A DNA stretch of 64,000 bases from an uncultured Acidobacteriota bacterium (GCA_902826685.1 CADEFT010000001.1:101777-165776), one strand, 5' to 3'. Shown: positions 25,781 through 35,163, counted from the stretch's first letter. Notes: a model not told the origin generated them from the sequence alone. Program-made: numbers and translations.

Positions 25781-25842
25781 CTTGCCGGACTCCGGAATCC
25801 CGGGCCCGGTCATGCTCCGTGTTTATGGGAGTTCGATGCGAA

Positions 25843-26229
25843 CTAGGCAGCTTGGAACGGCGAATGAACGTTCGATTCCAGAATCCACTGGAGATGGAGC
25901 GACTCGAACGGGGCGGCGCAGTAATCACTGGCGCCGGCTTCAATAGCGTCGATCCAACGATGCACGTCGTCGTGGCGTGACACGGCGATCACGGGCACTG
26001 CGTGGCCCTGATCGGAAATGGCATGCAACAGCGCCTGCAATCCGTTCTCGAAGGAGCAGAAGATCACCTGCTTGCCCGCGCGGTCGAGATGATTGAGACA
26101 CTGATCCAGGTTATGGCAGGGTTCGGCCTGTGCCGACAGGGCGGCAAGCGCGGACTGCAACTCGTTCGTCAAACGGTCGTCGAGTCCGTAAACAAGAAAA
26201 GTCGGGGAAGTGCCGTTGTCGATGCCCAT
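25843..26229 (-). CDS. Degenerate response-regulator receiver-like protein
   Basis: A 128-residue single domain with the receiver-fold layout (TFLVYGLDDRLTNELQ strand-helix, VPVIAVSRHDDVHRWIDAIEAGASDYCAAPFE at the C-terminal half, resembling alpha4-beta5 of response regulators). The phospho-acceptor Asp is replaced: the third strand reads VIFCSFEN. The conserved Lys of the K-P pair is missing (CAAP instead of KP). It is therefore a pseudo-receiver probably working by protein contact or by a cysteine-based signal. No output domain is attached. It lies 147 nt upstream of the TPR gene on the same strand. Confidence 0.6.
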   Translation of the reverse strand: MGIDNGTSPTFLVYGLDDRLTNELQSALAALSAQAEPCHNLDQCLNHLDRAGKQVIFCSFENGLQALLHAISDQGHAVPVIAVSRHDDVHRWIDAIEAGASDYCAAPFESLHLQWILESNVHSPFQAA

Positions 26230-26488
26230 TCAAACTACTCCATCGGTCCGTCGACAAGGGCGGTTTAGGTGTTAAGCCAATTTCAGAATACGGGCGTCAG
26301 GTCCGTTTTGCCAATCGAATTCATGAATGCGGGGCATAAGAGGTTTTTCGCGTTCGAGTGTCTGGCAGTTGCCTCCGGTTCCACCATAGCGGAGCGCGCG
26401 GCGCCGGACCGCGCGAGGCTCCGCCTCAAGAGTGCGGTAAGACTCTGAAAACACTTTGCGCAGCGCGCTTGGGAGGCGCCAGAAATCG

Positions 26489-26794
26489 TTAGTGAATGAC
26501 GCCTGAGCCCGATGGCATCGGCCCCTGCGGATCGAGCTTGATCTCTCCAAACGCCTGCTCGTACTCTTTCACATTCTGTTGCAGGATGTTGAACAGCGCC
26601 TTGGCTTGCTGCGGGCTCAGGTAGACACCCTGGAAATTGTGGATGGTGACGGCGTCGGGCGAGGTCTGCTGCACCAGTCCGAACATGAGAAAGAAATCCC
26701 AAAGGTTGGCGCGAACCTGAACGCTGTTGGCGTAGCCTTCGCGGTAGTCGGGGCGTTGGATGAGATCGATCTTCGGCTGGGCGGGTTGCGACAT
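26489..26794 (-). CDS. DUF3467 family protein
   Basis: A 101-residue protein that matches DUF3467 closely: YANSVQVRANLWDFFLMFG, a short variable region, then VTIHNFQGVYLSPQQAKALF and NVKEYEQAFGEI. The family is widespread and of unknown function. No signal peptide; cytoplasmic. It is flanked by tRNA-Asp on the same strand with no obvious partner. Confidence 0.85.
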   Translation of the reverse strand: MSQPAQPKIDLIQRPDYREGYANSVQVRANLWDFFLMFGLVQQTSPDAVTIHNFQGVYLSPQQAKALFNILQQNVKEYEQAFGEIKLDPQGPMPSGSGVIH

Positions 26795-26837
26795 TCAGTT
26801 CACCGGCTTTCAGGTGAGAAGCGCGCTTCAGGTGGGA

Positions 26838-26914
<77 letters not shown>

Positions 26915-26942
26915 GTTCGCTTATTTAGCGCACTCGAATGAG

Positions 26943-26951
26943 AGTATAACA
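26943..26951 (-). promoter_or_regulatory. Extended -10 promoter element for tRNA-Asp
   Basis: On the minus strand the sequence TGTTATACT reads as an extended -10 (TG-N-TATACT), 28 nt before the mature tRNA 5' end. No good -35 is seen, which is usual for extended -10 promoters. Confidence 0.5.
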
Positions 26952-26969
26952 CGCCCGGATCGGCCTAGG

Positions 26970-28349
26970 CTAGCCCAATCCTGCGAGGGTGCCGGTGCTG
27001 TCGCCGAACGATTTCTCCTGAATTCCCGCTCGCTCCAGCATCGATAAATAGAGGTTGCACAGCGGCGTCTTTTCGGCGAATCGCACCCGCCGGCCGGGCC
27101 TCAAAGTGCCCTTGCCGCGCCCGGCCACCAGGATCGGCAGATTCTCCGGATCGTGCCGGTTGCCGTCCTTGAGCGTGCCGCCGAACTGCAACATGCAGTT
27201 GTCCAGCAGCGTGGTCGAGCCTTCCTTCAAACTCCGCATCCGGTTCAGCACGTAGGCCACCTGCTCGGTATGCCAGTTGATGATCTTTTCGTACATCTCC
27301 CGCTGAGCCGGAATCTCGCGGTGGTGGGAGATGCCGTGGAAGTTGCCCTTCACTCCCGGCAGGAACGAATAATCCTGAGACGATTGCGCGTCGCCCATCA
27401 TGAACGTCGCAATTCGCGTGGAATCGGTCCAGAACGACAACACCAGAATATCCATCATCAGCCGCACGTGTTCGGCATGCGTGGCGGGCGTACCGGCCAC
27501 CGGACGATCGAGAGGGAACCGGCCTTCGTTGATCCAGCGCTTCTGCGGCTGCAGCGCCTGTTCGAGCCGCCGCTCGACGCTGCGCACCGATTCGAAATAT
27601 TCATCGAGCCGAGCCTGATCGTCGCGGCTGCCGCGGCGCCGCAAATCCGAAGCCTGATCGCGCACCAGATCGAGCACGCTCGTTTCGTCCCGCTGCAGCG
27701 ATTCCACCAGCGACCGGTGCTTGGGATCGGCTCCCGAAATGACCCGCGCCTTGCGATTGCGGAACAGCCGGTCAAACGCCAATTGCGGAATGATCTCTTT
27801 CGGTACGGGCGTATGCCGGTCGGCCCAGGAGAGAAACGAACCCAAGGCGCGCGGAAATCCGCCACCCGCCGTATCGATGCCGGTGCGCGGCGTATCGATG
27901 CCCAGCTCAAGCGACGGCAGCGGGGTCGCGCCGCCGAGGCGTTGCGCCAACAGTTGATCGACCGTGGTACCGCCCGAATCGAGGTCGCCGCCAGTGGTAC
28001 GCTCCACGTAGCCGCCCGAAAGCCACGCCGGAACCTTCGGCCAATGCCCATTGCGTCCCACCGAATTCTGATTCCAAAGATTCTCCAGCAGCAGGAACTC
28101 GCCGCGCAGCGATTCGAGCGGCTTCAGATGGGGCGGGATGTCAAAGCCCGTTTCGGCGTCGCCGGCCGGCGTCCAGTAATCGGGCCGCACTCCGTTCGGC
28201 ATAAACAGGAACGCCATGCGCAGCGGCGGTTCGGCCAGCGTCTCACCCGCTTTGGCGGGTGCGCCCGCGGCGATCGATTCCAGCCACGGCAGCGACATGG
28301 CAGCACCCGCGCCGCGCAATAACGTTCGTCGGGAAACGGTTCGGGACAT
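26970..28349 (-). CDS. DUF1552 protein with Tat signal
   Basis: Read from the ATG at 28349 the protein is 459 residues and begins with a twin-arginine leader (SRRTLLRGAGAA). The frame is open 11 codons upstream but the shorter start fits the leader. The body has DUF1552 hallmarks: MAFLFMPNGVRPDYWTP, NGHWPKVPAWLSGG, GTTVDQLLAQRLG, LPSLELGID, and LLDNCMLQFGG. These periplasmic proteins are common in acidobacteria and planctomycetes, nearly always paired with a DUF1592 cytochrome-like protein; here no such partner is adjacent, the nearest being at 1-3015. Function unknown. Confidence 0.88.
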   Translation of the reverse strand: MSRTVSRRTLLRGAGAAMSLPWLESIAAGAPAKAGETLAEPPLRMAFLFMPNGVRPDYWTPAGDAETGFDIPPHLKPLESLRGEFLLLENLWNQNSVGRNGHWPKVPAWLSGGYVERTTGGDLDSGGTTVDQLLAQRLGGATPLPSLELGIDTPRTGIDTAGGGFPRALGSFLSWADRHTPVPKEIIPQLAFDRLFRNRKARVISGADPKHRSLVESLQRDETSVLDLVRDQASDLRRRGSRDDQARLDEYFESVRSVERRLEQALQPQKRWINEGRFPLDRPVAGTPATHAEHVRLMMDILVLSFWTDSTRIATFMMGDAQSSQDYSFLPGVKGNFHGISHHREIPAQREMYEKIINWHTEQVAYVLNRMRSLKEGSTTLLDNCMLQFGGTLKDGNRHDPENLPILVAGRGKGTLRPGRRVRFAEKTPLCNLYLSMLERAGIQEKSFGDSTGTLAGLG

Positions 28350-28439
28350 AGAAATGGCAGCCCTCATCCAAGAGCCTATCATTAAAGAGGCCTAACGGTG
28401 GAACTCAGCCGCCGATTGCACGTCGATTGGTGAGGCGCC

Positions 28440-30494
28440 ATGTTTGCAAAAATTCTTCCCTTCCTTCTCCTCCTCTCGGCAACCGCCGCGTTTGGGCAGG
28501 ATGCGATTACCTGCCAGTCGTTCTCTTCCCCCGCCACCGTGCGCAAGGAAGGGCTGAGCGAAGCGCTCGGCTCCATCACGCTCGATTGCAAGGGCGGAGC
28601 GCCGGGCGCCCGCGTATCCGGCACGCTCACTCTCTTCCTCAATCGACCCATCGCGAATCGAGTGGTGAACGACACCGTTCCGGATGCCTTGCTGCAGATG
28701 ACGTCGGGCGGCTCCACCACCACTCTGAACACCACCGTTACACGCAACGGCACAGGCGGTGTGAGCTTCGGAGGCTTCTCCTTCGATATCCCGGCTTCGC
28801 GCCAGTTCACCCTCCAGATCTCGCGGCTGCGCGCCGAAGTCGCCGGGTCCGATCAGCCCATCACCGCCACGCTCGGTCTGAACGGTCTCAACAACCTTGC
28901 GTTGAATGGCAATTTCCTCGTCGTGGGGCAGCCATTGACCGGCCTCTACAGCTCCTTCAGCTTCGCCAATATCCAGGATGTCACGAAGACCCTGCCCTCC
29001 ACCTTCGCCGAAGCCGTGCAGAGCGAACTGCCTTCGTTCACCACGCGCGTGACGGAAGGCTTCTCCACCGCGTTTCAAACCAAACAGGATGGAGCCGACA
29101 CGGGCATTCGCGTCATGATCCGCTATTCGACCGTGCCCGCCGGCTTGCGGCTGGCCGTGCCCGATCTGATTTCGGGCTCCAGCTCAACCGAGCCCACTTC
29201 CACCGGCGGATTCGGCGGAACCGTGCAGGCAGGCAAGCAAACGCCCGGCGCTTTGACGCTCGCTCGCGTTCTGCAGCCGGCTTCCGATGGCTCAAACGGC
29301 ATCCTGGTGACGTTCAATCAAGGCGGAGCGTTCGGAACGCTGCGCGAAGTGCCGCTGGTGAATGGCGCGGGCGTGGCCGTCTATGAAGTGGTGGACGGCA
29401 ATCCGTTCCTCACCGAAAGCGCGCAGATCCCCACGTTTCTGGAGATGAAGATACTGGCCTCCGGGACCATTCGAACCCGCACCAGCTTCGCTCCGCTGCG
29501 CGCCGCCGGAACGCCCGGCAGCGCGGTTCCATCCTTCATCGACGCCGAACCGGCCACCGACTGCCAGACGGCCAGGGATTGCGAAGCCGGGCCGCGGCTA
29601 TCGGTGAATGCCGATCCGCTGGTGGTGACCGGAATGGAGGCAACGGGTTTCCAGATCCGCTACGTGCGCATCAACAATGCGGGCTCGGGCGGCTTCCTGT
29701 GGTCGGCGAAAATCGCCTATACCAACGGCGCCGATTGGCTGCGCATCGATCGCACCGAAGGCACCAGCAGCGCCACCATCCGGCTCGACTTCCTGCCCGA
29801 TAAGGTACCCGGCCCGGGTGTCTACAACGCCACGCTCACCATCGACGCCGGTTCCGCCGCGGGCAGCCGCGTGCTGCCCGTGCAGTTTGTGGTGACGGCC
29901 AATCCGGTGCTGCGCGGACCGCTGGTGAATTCGGGCGTCCACGCCGCCACTGGACTCGAAGGGATCGTGCCCGGCGGCCAGGGGCTGCTGCGCGGTGTGC
30001 GCTTCGACGGGCAGAGTGCGGAAGTGAAAATCGGCGGCGTGACCGCCCGAATCATCACCCGCTCGTCCGAGCAGATCCTTTTCGAAGTGCCGTTTGCCTT
30101 GTTCGGCCGCGATCGCGCTGACGTGGTCGTGACCGTGGATGGCACCGCATCGCTTCCTTCGACGGTGAAGCTCTCCCCGGTGATGCCCGCCGTATTTGCC
30201 GGCGGCGTTACCAACGCGGGCGGCAACGTCAACTCGCCGGCTCAGCCCGCCGCGCCCAATTCGACCGTCGCGCTGAGAGTGACCGGCATTCCCACCCATG
30301 CTCTCGAAACCATCACGTTCCGGTTCGCCGGACGCGAGGAATTGGCACGGCCCACCTCGGTGGCCCCGGCCACGCCCGGTTCACAGATTCTCGAACTGCA
30401 GTTGCCCGAAGGACTGGTTGGACCTGCGACGGATCTGCAGGTTTGCGCGGCGGATTTCTGCGGACCGGCGGTCAAGCTCTTGGTCGCGCCATAG
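28440..30494 (+). CDS. Secreted surface protein with BACON-like and TIGR03437-like regions
   Basis: A 684-residue exported protein (signal MFAKILPFLLLLSATAAFGQ). Residues about 25-330 are beta-rich and contain many Thr/Ser/Asn; this part shows no family I recognise. Around residues 375-480 a BACON-like Ig domain is likely (RINNAGSGGFLWSAKIAY, WLRIDRTEGTSSATI). The C-terminal 200 residues resemble the Solibacter-type TIGR03437 domain (VPGGQGLLRG, VMPAVFAGG, NVNSPAQPAAPNSTVALRVTGI). These surface proteins are a marker of the Bryobacterales. The last eight codons (AVKLLVAP) and the stop were duplicated downstream in a degenerate array (30495-30860). Confidence 0.75.
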   Translation: MFAKILPFLLLLSATAAFGQDAITCQSFSSPATVRKEGLSEALGSITLDCKGGAPGARVSGTLTLFLNRPIANRVVNDTVPDALLQMTSGGSTTTLNTTVTRNGTGGVSFGGFSFDIPASRQFTLQISRLRAEVAGSDQPITATLGLNGLNNLALNGNFLVVGQPLTGLYSSFSFANIQDVTKTLPSTFAEAVQSELPSFTTRVTEGFSTAFQTKQDGADTGIRVMIRYSTVPAGLRLAVPDLISGSSSTEPTSTGGFGGTVQAGKQTPGALTLARVLQPASDGSNGILVTFNQGGAFGTLREVPLVNGAGVAVYEVVDGNPFLTESAQIPTFLEMKILASGTIRTRTSFAPLRAAGTPGSAVPSFIDAEPATDCQTARDCEAGPRLSVNADPLVVTGMEATGFQIRYVRINNAGSGGFLWSAKIAYTNGADWLRIDRTEGTSSATIRLDFLPDKVPGPGVYNATLTIDAGSAAGSRVLPVQFVVTANPVLRGPLVNSGVHAATGLEGIVPGGQGLLRGVRFDGQSAEVKIGGVTARIITRSSEQILFEVPFALFGRDRADVVVTVDGTASLPSTVKLSPVMPAVFAGGVTNAGGNVNSPAQPAAPNSTVALRVTGIPTHALETITFRFAGREELARPTSVAPATPGSQILELQLPEGLVGPATDLQVCAADFCGPAVKLLVAP

Positions 30495-30860
30495 ATGGGG
30501 CGGGCACCCCGCTTGTCTCCACCGCGCTCGGCTCCCGGACTCTCAAGCGGCCGATCCGCCGACCGGCGGTCAAACTCCTTGTCGGGTCGTAGATCTGGCG
30601 CGTGCCCAAGGAACGGCCGCGGCCACCCCGATCGTCCACCGCGCTGGCTCCAAGACTCTCAAGCGGCCATCCGCCGACTGGCGGTCAAACTTCCCGGTCG
30701 GGTCGTAGATCCGGCGCGTGCGCAAGGAATGGCCCGGCCACACTGCTTGTCTCCACCGCGCTCGGCTCCCAGTTCTCGAGCGGCCATCCGCCGACTGGCG
30801 GTCAAACTTCCCGGTCGGGTCGTAGATCCGGCGCGTGCGCAAGGAATGGCCGCGGCCCGC
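30465..30860 (+). repeat. Degenerate tandem array derived from the 3' end of the upstream gene
   Basis: Four imperfect direct copies follow each other. A common landmark, the GCG of the AVKLLV codons, recurs at 30468 (inside the gene), 30566, 30681 and 30798, giving periods of 98, 115 and 117 nt. Copy 2 still reads AVKLLVGS and a stop at 30590-30592; copies 3 and 4 carry one extra base in that tail, breaking the frame. Copies 3 and 4 are identical over 73 nt (30662-30734 and 30779-30851). The spacer in each copy shares GCCATCCGCCGA and TCCACCGCGCT segments. This fills the gap between the genes; no protein is predicted in it. Confidence 0.85.
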
Positions 30861-30895
30861 GCGGCTGGGCCGTCGAACTGCGTTAGAATAACGCC

Positions 30896-31264
30896 GTGCG
30901 GCGTTCCCCTGCCATCCTGCTGCTGGTTGCCTTCAGCTTCGCACTGATCGCGCCCCTGCTGCCGGACGCCGGGAGAGCCAAGCTTCCTGCCTGTTGCCGG
31001 CGCGATGGCTCGCACGGCTGCGGGATGAAGCACCGCAACACGGTTCCCGATGAGACGGTCTCCGCGGTAAAGGCCACCTGTCCCGCCTATCCATCCGGCG
31101 GCGCCGCGCAGGCTCACGGGATGGCGGGCACCGTCGTACTCGCCTCCGCGACTTCGATCCGGCCCGCGGCATCCGCTCCGGCCCCCGAACGCGAACGGAC
31201 GCGCTACGGCGTTTCGTCCTTCCGATCCTCGAGTGAACGCGGCCCTCCTTCTCTCCATTCCTGA
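30896..31264 (+). CDS. Small secreted Cys/His-rich protein (LPACCRRDG type)
   Basis: A 122-residue frame from GTG 30896. A signal peptide (MRRSPAILLLVAFSFALIAPLL) precedes a conserved acidobacterial motif LPACCRRDGSHGCGM, then a Pro/Ala/Ser-rich low-complexity tail. The paired cysteines, histidine and methionine suggest metal binding, most likely copper, by inference. A TAGAAT box at 30884-30889 sits only a few bases before the GTG, so the message might be nearly leaderless. It directly precedes a TonB receptor and a BNR protein with a CQCCH motif. I know similar small proteins beside TonB receptors in this group, but no function. Confidence 0.55.
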   Translation: MRRSPAILLLVAFSFALIAPLLPDAGRAKLPACCRRDGSHGCGMKHRNTVPDETVSAVKATCPAYPSGGAAQAHGMAGTVVLASATSIRPAASAPAPERERTRYGVSSFRSSSERGPPSLHS

Positions 31265-31307
31265 CTCACGCTTTCTATAGAAGTTTGGAAATTGAGGGAG
31301 CAGTACC

Positions 31308-34079
31308 ATGCAGCGATTGTCAATCGCCGGGCTGGTCATTCTCGCCGGCCGAGCGCTCTGGGCCCAGGAAAGCATTCACCTGGCCAGCATCGGCGGGCGC
31401 GTGACCGACCCATCCGGGGCGGCCGTGGAAGGCGCCAGCGTCCACGTCCGTCAAACCGAAACCAATTCCGAAAACAAAGGGACCACCGATCGCGATGGCC
31501 GTTTCCGTTTTCCTTATCTGAAGACCGGTCCCTATGAAGTCACCGTCCGGCAGCAGGGCTTTGCCGGTTTCCGCCAGACCCTGACCACCAACGCCGGCGG
31601 CGCCTACGAGTTGCCGGTGCAGCTCACCGTCGGCGCGACCGAGACCAGCATCGAAGTGCGCGACGATGCGGCGGTGCTGGAAGCCGCGCGCAGCCAGATC
31701 GCCGGCACCGTGCCGCAGAGCGAAGTCCGCAACCTGCCCTTGAACGGGCGCAGCTTCCTCGATCTGGCGCTGCTGATTCCCGGCGTTTCCCCCACCAATA
31801 CGGGCAGTAACCAGCTCTTCGCCGAAACCTCGGCGGTGCCCGGACAAGGTATTTCGGTCGCCAGCCAGCGCAATTTTTCCAATAGCTTCATCGTCGACGG
31901 TCTTTCCGCCAACGACGATGCGGCTGGGTTGAGCGGCGTGCTGTTCGGGGTGGATGCCGTGCATGAGTTTCAGGTGGTGACCTCGGGCGGGCAGGCCGAG
32001 CTCGGCCGCTCCCTCGGCGGCTTCATCAACGTGGTCACCAAGAGCGGCACCAACACGATCCACGGCGATCTCTACGGCTTCTTCCGGAACCAGCGCTTCA
32101 ACGCGGCGAATCCTTTGTCCAATACGAAGCTGCCAATGACGCAATCGCAGTATGGAGCGAGCCTGGGCGGCCCGGCGGTCAAGGACCGGACGTTTTACTT
32201 CGCCAACTTCGAACAACGCCGTCTGCATCAAAGCGGTCTCATCACCATCACACCGGCCAACGTGGCGGCGGTGAACGCACGCCTGGATGCGGTTGGCTAC
32301 CAGGGCTCGCGCCTCGCCACCGGCATCTATCCGAATCCGGTGCACACCACCAACCTGCTGGGGAAGGTGGATCACCGCTTCAGCGCGCGCGATCAGTTCG
32401 CGGTGCGGTACAGCTTGTATGACGCTTCCAGCCGCAATGCGCGCGGCGCGGGCGCGCTGAACGCCGCCAACGCTTCTTCGGCACTCGACAACGCCGACCA
32501 CACCATCGCTTTCAGCAACATCTACACGGTTTCGGCGCGCACCGTGAATGAAACCCGCGGCCAGTATACGCATTCCAACCTCAGCGCGCCGCCCACCGAT
32601 CTCGCCGGACCCACCGTGAACATTTCCGGTGTGGCCGTGTTCGGCCGGTTTTCGAGCTCGCCCACCGGCCGGTTGAACAAGCTGTTTGAGATCGTGGACA
32701 ACCTGTCGCATCAGGCGGGCGCGCATGCCATCCGCGCCGGTGTGAACTTCCTCTACAACGACTGCACCATCACCTTCCCGCGATCGGTGCGCGGCGCCTA
32801 CACCTTCTCCTCGCTCGCCAATTTCCTCAGTGGCACCTACAACAACGCCGGATTCACGCAGACCTTCGGCAATTCCGTGGTGCCGCAGACCAATCCGAAC
32901 GCCGGGTTGTTCGTGCAGGATGAATGGAAAGTGCGGCCTTCGTTCACCCTCAACGTGGGCGTGCGCTACGACCTGCAGTTTCTTGAGACCATCCGTACCG
33001 ACCGCAACAACGTGTCGCCTCGTATCGGGTTTGCCTGGTCGCCTTTTGCCTCGCGCCGCAGCGTGATTCGCGGCGGCTATGGATTGTTCTACGACCGCAT
33101 CCCGCTGCGCGCGCTCGCCAACGCCTTGCTTGCCAGTGGCAACACCACGACATTGACGCCCACCAGCCAGATCAGCCTCAGCCTCTCGCCGGCCCAGGCG
33201 GGCGCTCCGGTATTCCCGGCGATTCTGTCCGCGCCGCCGGCCGCCGGCCTGCTGAACTTCACCACCATGGATCCCAATATGCGCAACGGCTACTCGATTC
33301 AGGGCAACGTGGAGTTCGAACAGCAGTTGGGCTCGGCCACAACGGTGAGCGCCGGCTATCAGCACCTGCGCGGGCTGCATATGATCGCCGCGATCAATCA
33401 GAATGTGCCCGCCTGCGTGGCCGCGGGAACCAACAACGGCTGCCGCCCGAATCCGAATTACGCCAACAACAGCCAGTACCGGCCGGCCGCCGACTCGCGC
33501 TATGACGCGCTCCATCTTTCGCTCGTTCGCCGTCCGGGACGCTGGGCCAGCTATCGCATCTCATATTCCTACTCGAAAGCGAAAAACAACGTGGGCGAGT
33601 TCTTCTTCAGCTCGCCCATCGACCCCTACAACATCTGGCGCGACTGGGGCCGCTCCGACGACGATCAGCGCCATCGCGTCGTCTTCAACGGCAGTCTGCA
33701 CCTGCGCGGTTTCCAGTTCAGCGGCATGTTGCAGTATTATTCGTCCTTGCCCTTGAATCTCACCACCGGCACCACCACCGTTCAGGGAACCACCGCGCGG
33801 CCCATGGTGAACGGCGAGTTCATCGAGCGCAACGCCGGCACCGGTTCCGATTTCTTCAGCGTGAATCTGCGCCTCAGCCGCGTCTTCCGGCTCAGCGAAA
33901 AGCTGACCATGGAGCCCATGGCCGAAGCGTTCAACGCTCTCAATCACCGCAACAATCTGACCAGGAACGGCGTGTTCGGAACCGGGGCCTATCCGTCGAA
34001 CCCGCTGCCTGCGTTCGGCACCATCAACTCCGTGCTGGATCCCCGGTCCATGCAATTGGCTTTGCGATTCCGGTTTTAA
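31308..34079 (+). CDS. TonB-dependent receptor, Oar-like, second copy
   Basis: A 923-residue outer-membrane receptor with signal peptide (MQRLSIAGLVILAGRALWAQ) and a GAGGGAG ribosome site 5' of the ATG. A carboxypeptidase-regulatory domain (ASIGGRVTDPSGAAVEGASV) spans about residues 27-115. The plug follows (VRNLPLNGRSFLDLALLIPG, IVDGLSANDD), then the barrel, ending in MQLALRFRF. It is shorter than the first receptor (1108 residues) and only distantly related. It is followed after 20 nt by the BNR protein and preceded by the Cys-rich small protein, so the three probably serve one uptake function. Confidence 0.9.
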   Translation: MQRLSIAGLVILAGRALWAQESIHLASIGGRVTDPSGAAVEGASVHVRQTETNSENKGTTDRDGRFRFPYLKTGPYEVTVRQQGFAGFRQTLTTNAGGAYELPVQLTVGATETSIEVRDDAAVLEAARSQIAGTVPQSEVRNLPLNGRSFLDLALLIPGVSPTNTGSNQLFAETSAVPGQGISVASQRNFSNSFIVDGLSANDDAAGLSGVLFGVDAVHEFQVVTSGGQAELGRSLGGFINVVTKSGTNTIHGDLYGFFRNQRFNAANPLSNTKLPMTQSQYGASLGGPAVKDRTFYFANFEQRRLHQSGLITITPANVAAVNARLDAVGYQGSRLATGIYPNPVHTTNLLGKVDHRFSARDQFAVRYSLYDASSRNARGAGALNAANASSALDNADHTIAFSNIYTVSARTVNETRGQYTHSNLSAPPTDLAGPTVNISGVAVFGRFSSSPTGRLNKLFEIVDNLSHQAGAHAIRAGVNFLYNDCTITFPRSVRGAYTFSSLANFLSGTYNNAGFTQTFGNSVVPQTNPNAGLFVQDEWKVRPSFTLNVGVRYDLQFLETIRTDRNNVSPRIGFAWSPFASRRSVIRGGYGLFYDRIPLRALANALLASGNTTTLTPTSQISLSLSPAQAGAPVFPAILSAPPAAGLLNFTTMDPNMRNGYSIQGNVEFEQQLGSATTVSAGYQHLRGLHMIAAINQNVPACVAAGTNNGCRPNPNYANNSQYRPAADSRYDALHLSLVRRPGRWASYRISYSYSKAKNNVGEFFFSSPIDPYNIWRDWGRSDDDQRHRVVFNGSLHLRGFQFSGMLQYYSSLPLNLTTGTTTVQGTTARPMVNGEFIERNAGTGSDFFSVNLRLSRVFRLSEKLTMEPMAEAFNALNHRNNLTRNGVFGTGAYPSNPLPAFGTINSVLDPRSMQLALRFRF

Positions 34080-34098
34080 ATTCTCAGGAGGATTTCCC

Positions 34099-35163
34099 AT
34101 GATGTTGCCTGTCGTGGCGCTGATGGCCATCAGCATCAAGTCCGAAGTGGAGACCGTTCCCTACCGCCAGCCGCAGCTTGCCGCCGCGCACGGCCTGGTG
34201 GCGATGACGTTCGGCAGCGGCAAGTCGCTTTACACCGCCGTATCGAAGGATCATGGGCGCTCGTTTGGCGCGCCGGTGAAGGTGGGGGAAGTGGGCGCGC
34301 TCGCCTTGGGGCGCCATCGCGGCCCGCGCGTGGCGATTCTCAAAGACGCCATGGTTGTCAGCGCCATCGGCGGCCTGAAGGTGGCCACCGGCCCCCATGC
34401 GCACGGCCTGCCGGACAGCGGCGATCTGTTGTCGTGGCGTTCCACCGATCAGGGCAAAACATGGGTGCGAGGCGGTGTCGTCAACGACGTGCCTGGCGCG
34501 GCGCGGGAAGGGTTGCATGCGATGACCGCCGCGCCCGATGGCTCGCTGTTCGCCGCCTGGCTCGACCTGCGCGCCAAGGGAACCAAGCTCTACGGCTCCC
34601 GTTCGACCGACGGCGGACGCACCTGGTCGAAGAACGTGGAAATCTACTCGTCGCCCGCGGGCACCATCTGCCAATGCTGCCATCCCACGCTGACCGTCGA
34701 CGGGGCGGGCCGCATCTGGGCGATGTGGCGCAACGTGATGGACGGCTCGCGCGATCTTTACGTGATCCATTCTTCCGATGGTGTGAAGTTTGAATCGGCG
34801 GCCAAGCTGGGCTCGGGCACCTGGAAGCTGAATGCCTGTCCGATGGACGGCGGCGGGCTGCTGGTCGAAAATGGCAAGGTCACTTCGGCCTGGCGCCGGG
34901 AGAGCACGATCTTCCTCGCCGAACCGGGCCAGCCGGAACGTCAGGTAGGTACCGGCAAGGATGCCGCGATCGCACGCGGCGGCAAGGGCGTGTATGTCGC
35001 CTGGACCCAGGAGGGAGGCATCCGGGTGGCTTCGCCGGGCGCGGCGGCTCCGCTGACGCTGGCGGCACAAGGCGGCTTCGCCAACCTCGCCAGGCTCGAA
35101 GACGGCACCGTTCTCGCCGCCTGGGAGACGCAGGGCGGCGTGGAGGCCAAACGCCTGGAATAA
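34099..35163 (+). CDS. BNR/sialidase-like propeller protein with CQCCH motif
   Basis: A 354-residue protein with AGGAGG 7 nt before the ATG. Asp-box (BNR) repeats: SKDHGRSFGAP, STDQGKTWVRG, STDGGRTWSKN and a degenerate SSDGVKFES, giving a six-bladed propeller. A distinctive TICQCCHPTL motif near residue 195 and WAMWRNVMDGSRDLYVIHSS after it are not sialidase catalytic features. The conserved Arg triad of sialidases is not recognisable. The Cys-x-Cys-Cys-His cluster could bind metal. A short hydrophobic N-terminus may be an export signal. Neighbours suggest an operon with the TonB receptor and perhaps the symporter. Confidence 0.7.
   Translation: MMLPVVALMAISIKSEVETVPYRQPQLAAAHGLVAMTFGSGKSLYTAVSKDHGRSFGAPVKVGEVGALALGRHRGPRVAILKDAMVVSAIGGLKVATGPHAHGLPDSGDLLSWRSTDQGKTWVRGGVVNDVPGAAREGLHAMTAAPDGSLFAAWLDLRAKGTKLYGSRSTDGGRTWSKNVEIYSSPAGTICQCCHPTLTVDGAGRIWAMWRNVMDGSRDLYVIHSSDGVKFESAAKLGSGTWKLNACPMDGGGLLVENGKVTSAWRRESTIFLAEPGQPERQVGTGKDAAIARGGKGVYVAWTQEGGIRVASPGAAAPLTLAAQGGFANLARLEDGTVLAAWETQGGVEAKRLE

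Noticed and set aside
30570..30842. Repetitive small open frames in the tandem array
   Set aside because: They arise from the repeated DNA; the repeats are better explained as copies of a gene end.
31320..33515. Minus-strand frame of 731 codons inside the second TonB receptor
   Set aside because: Shadow of GC-rich coding sequence with no recognisable motif.
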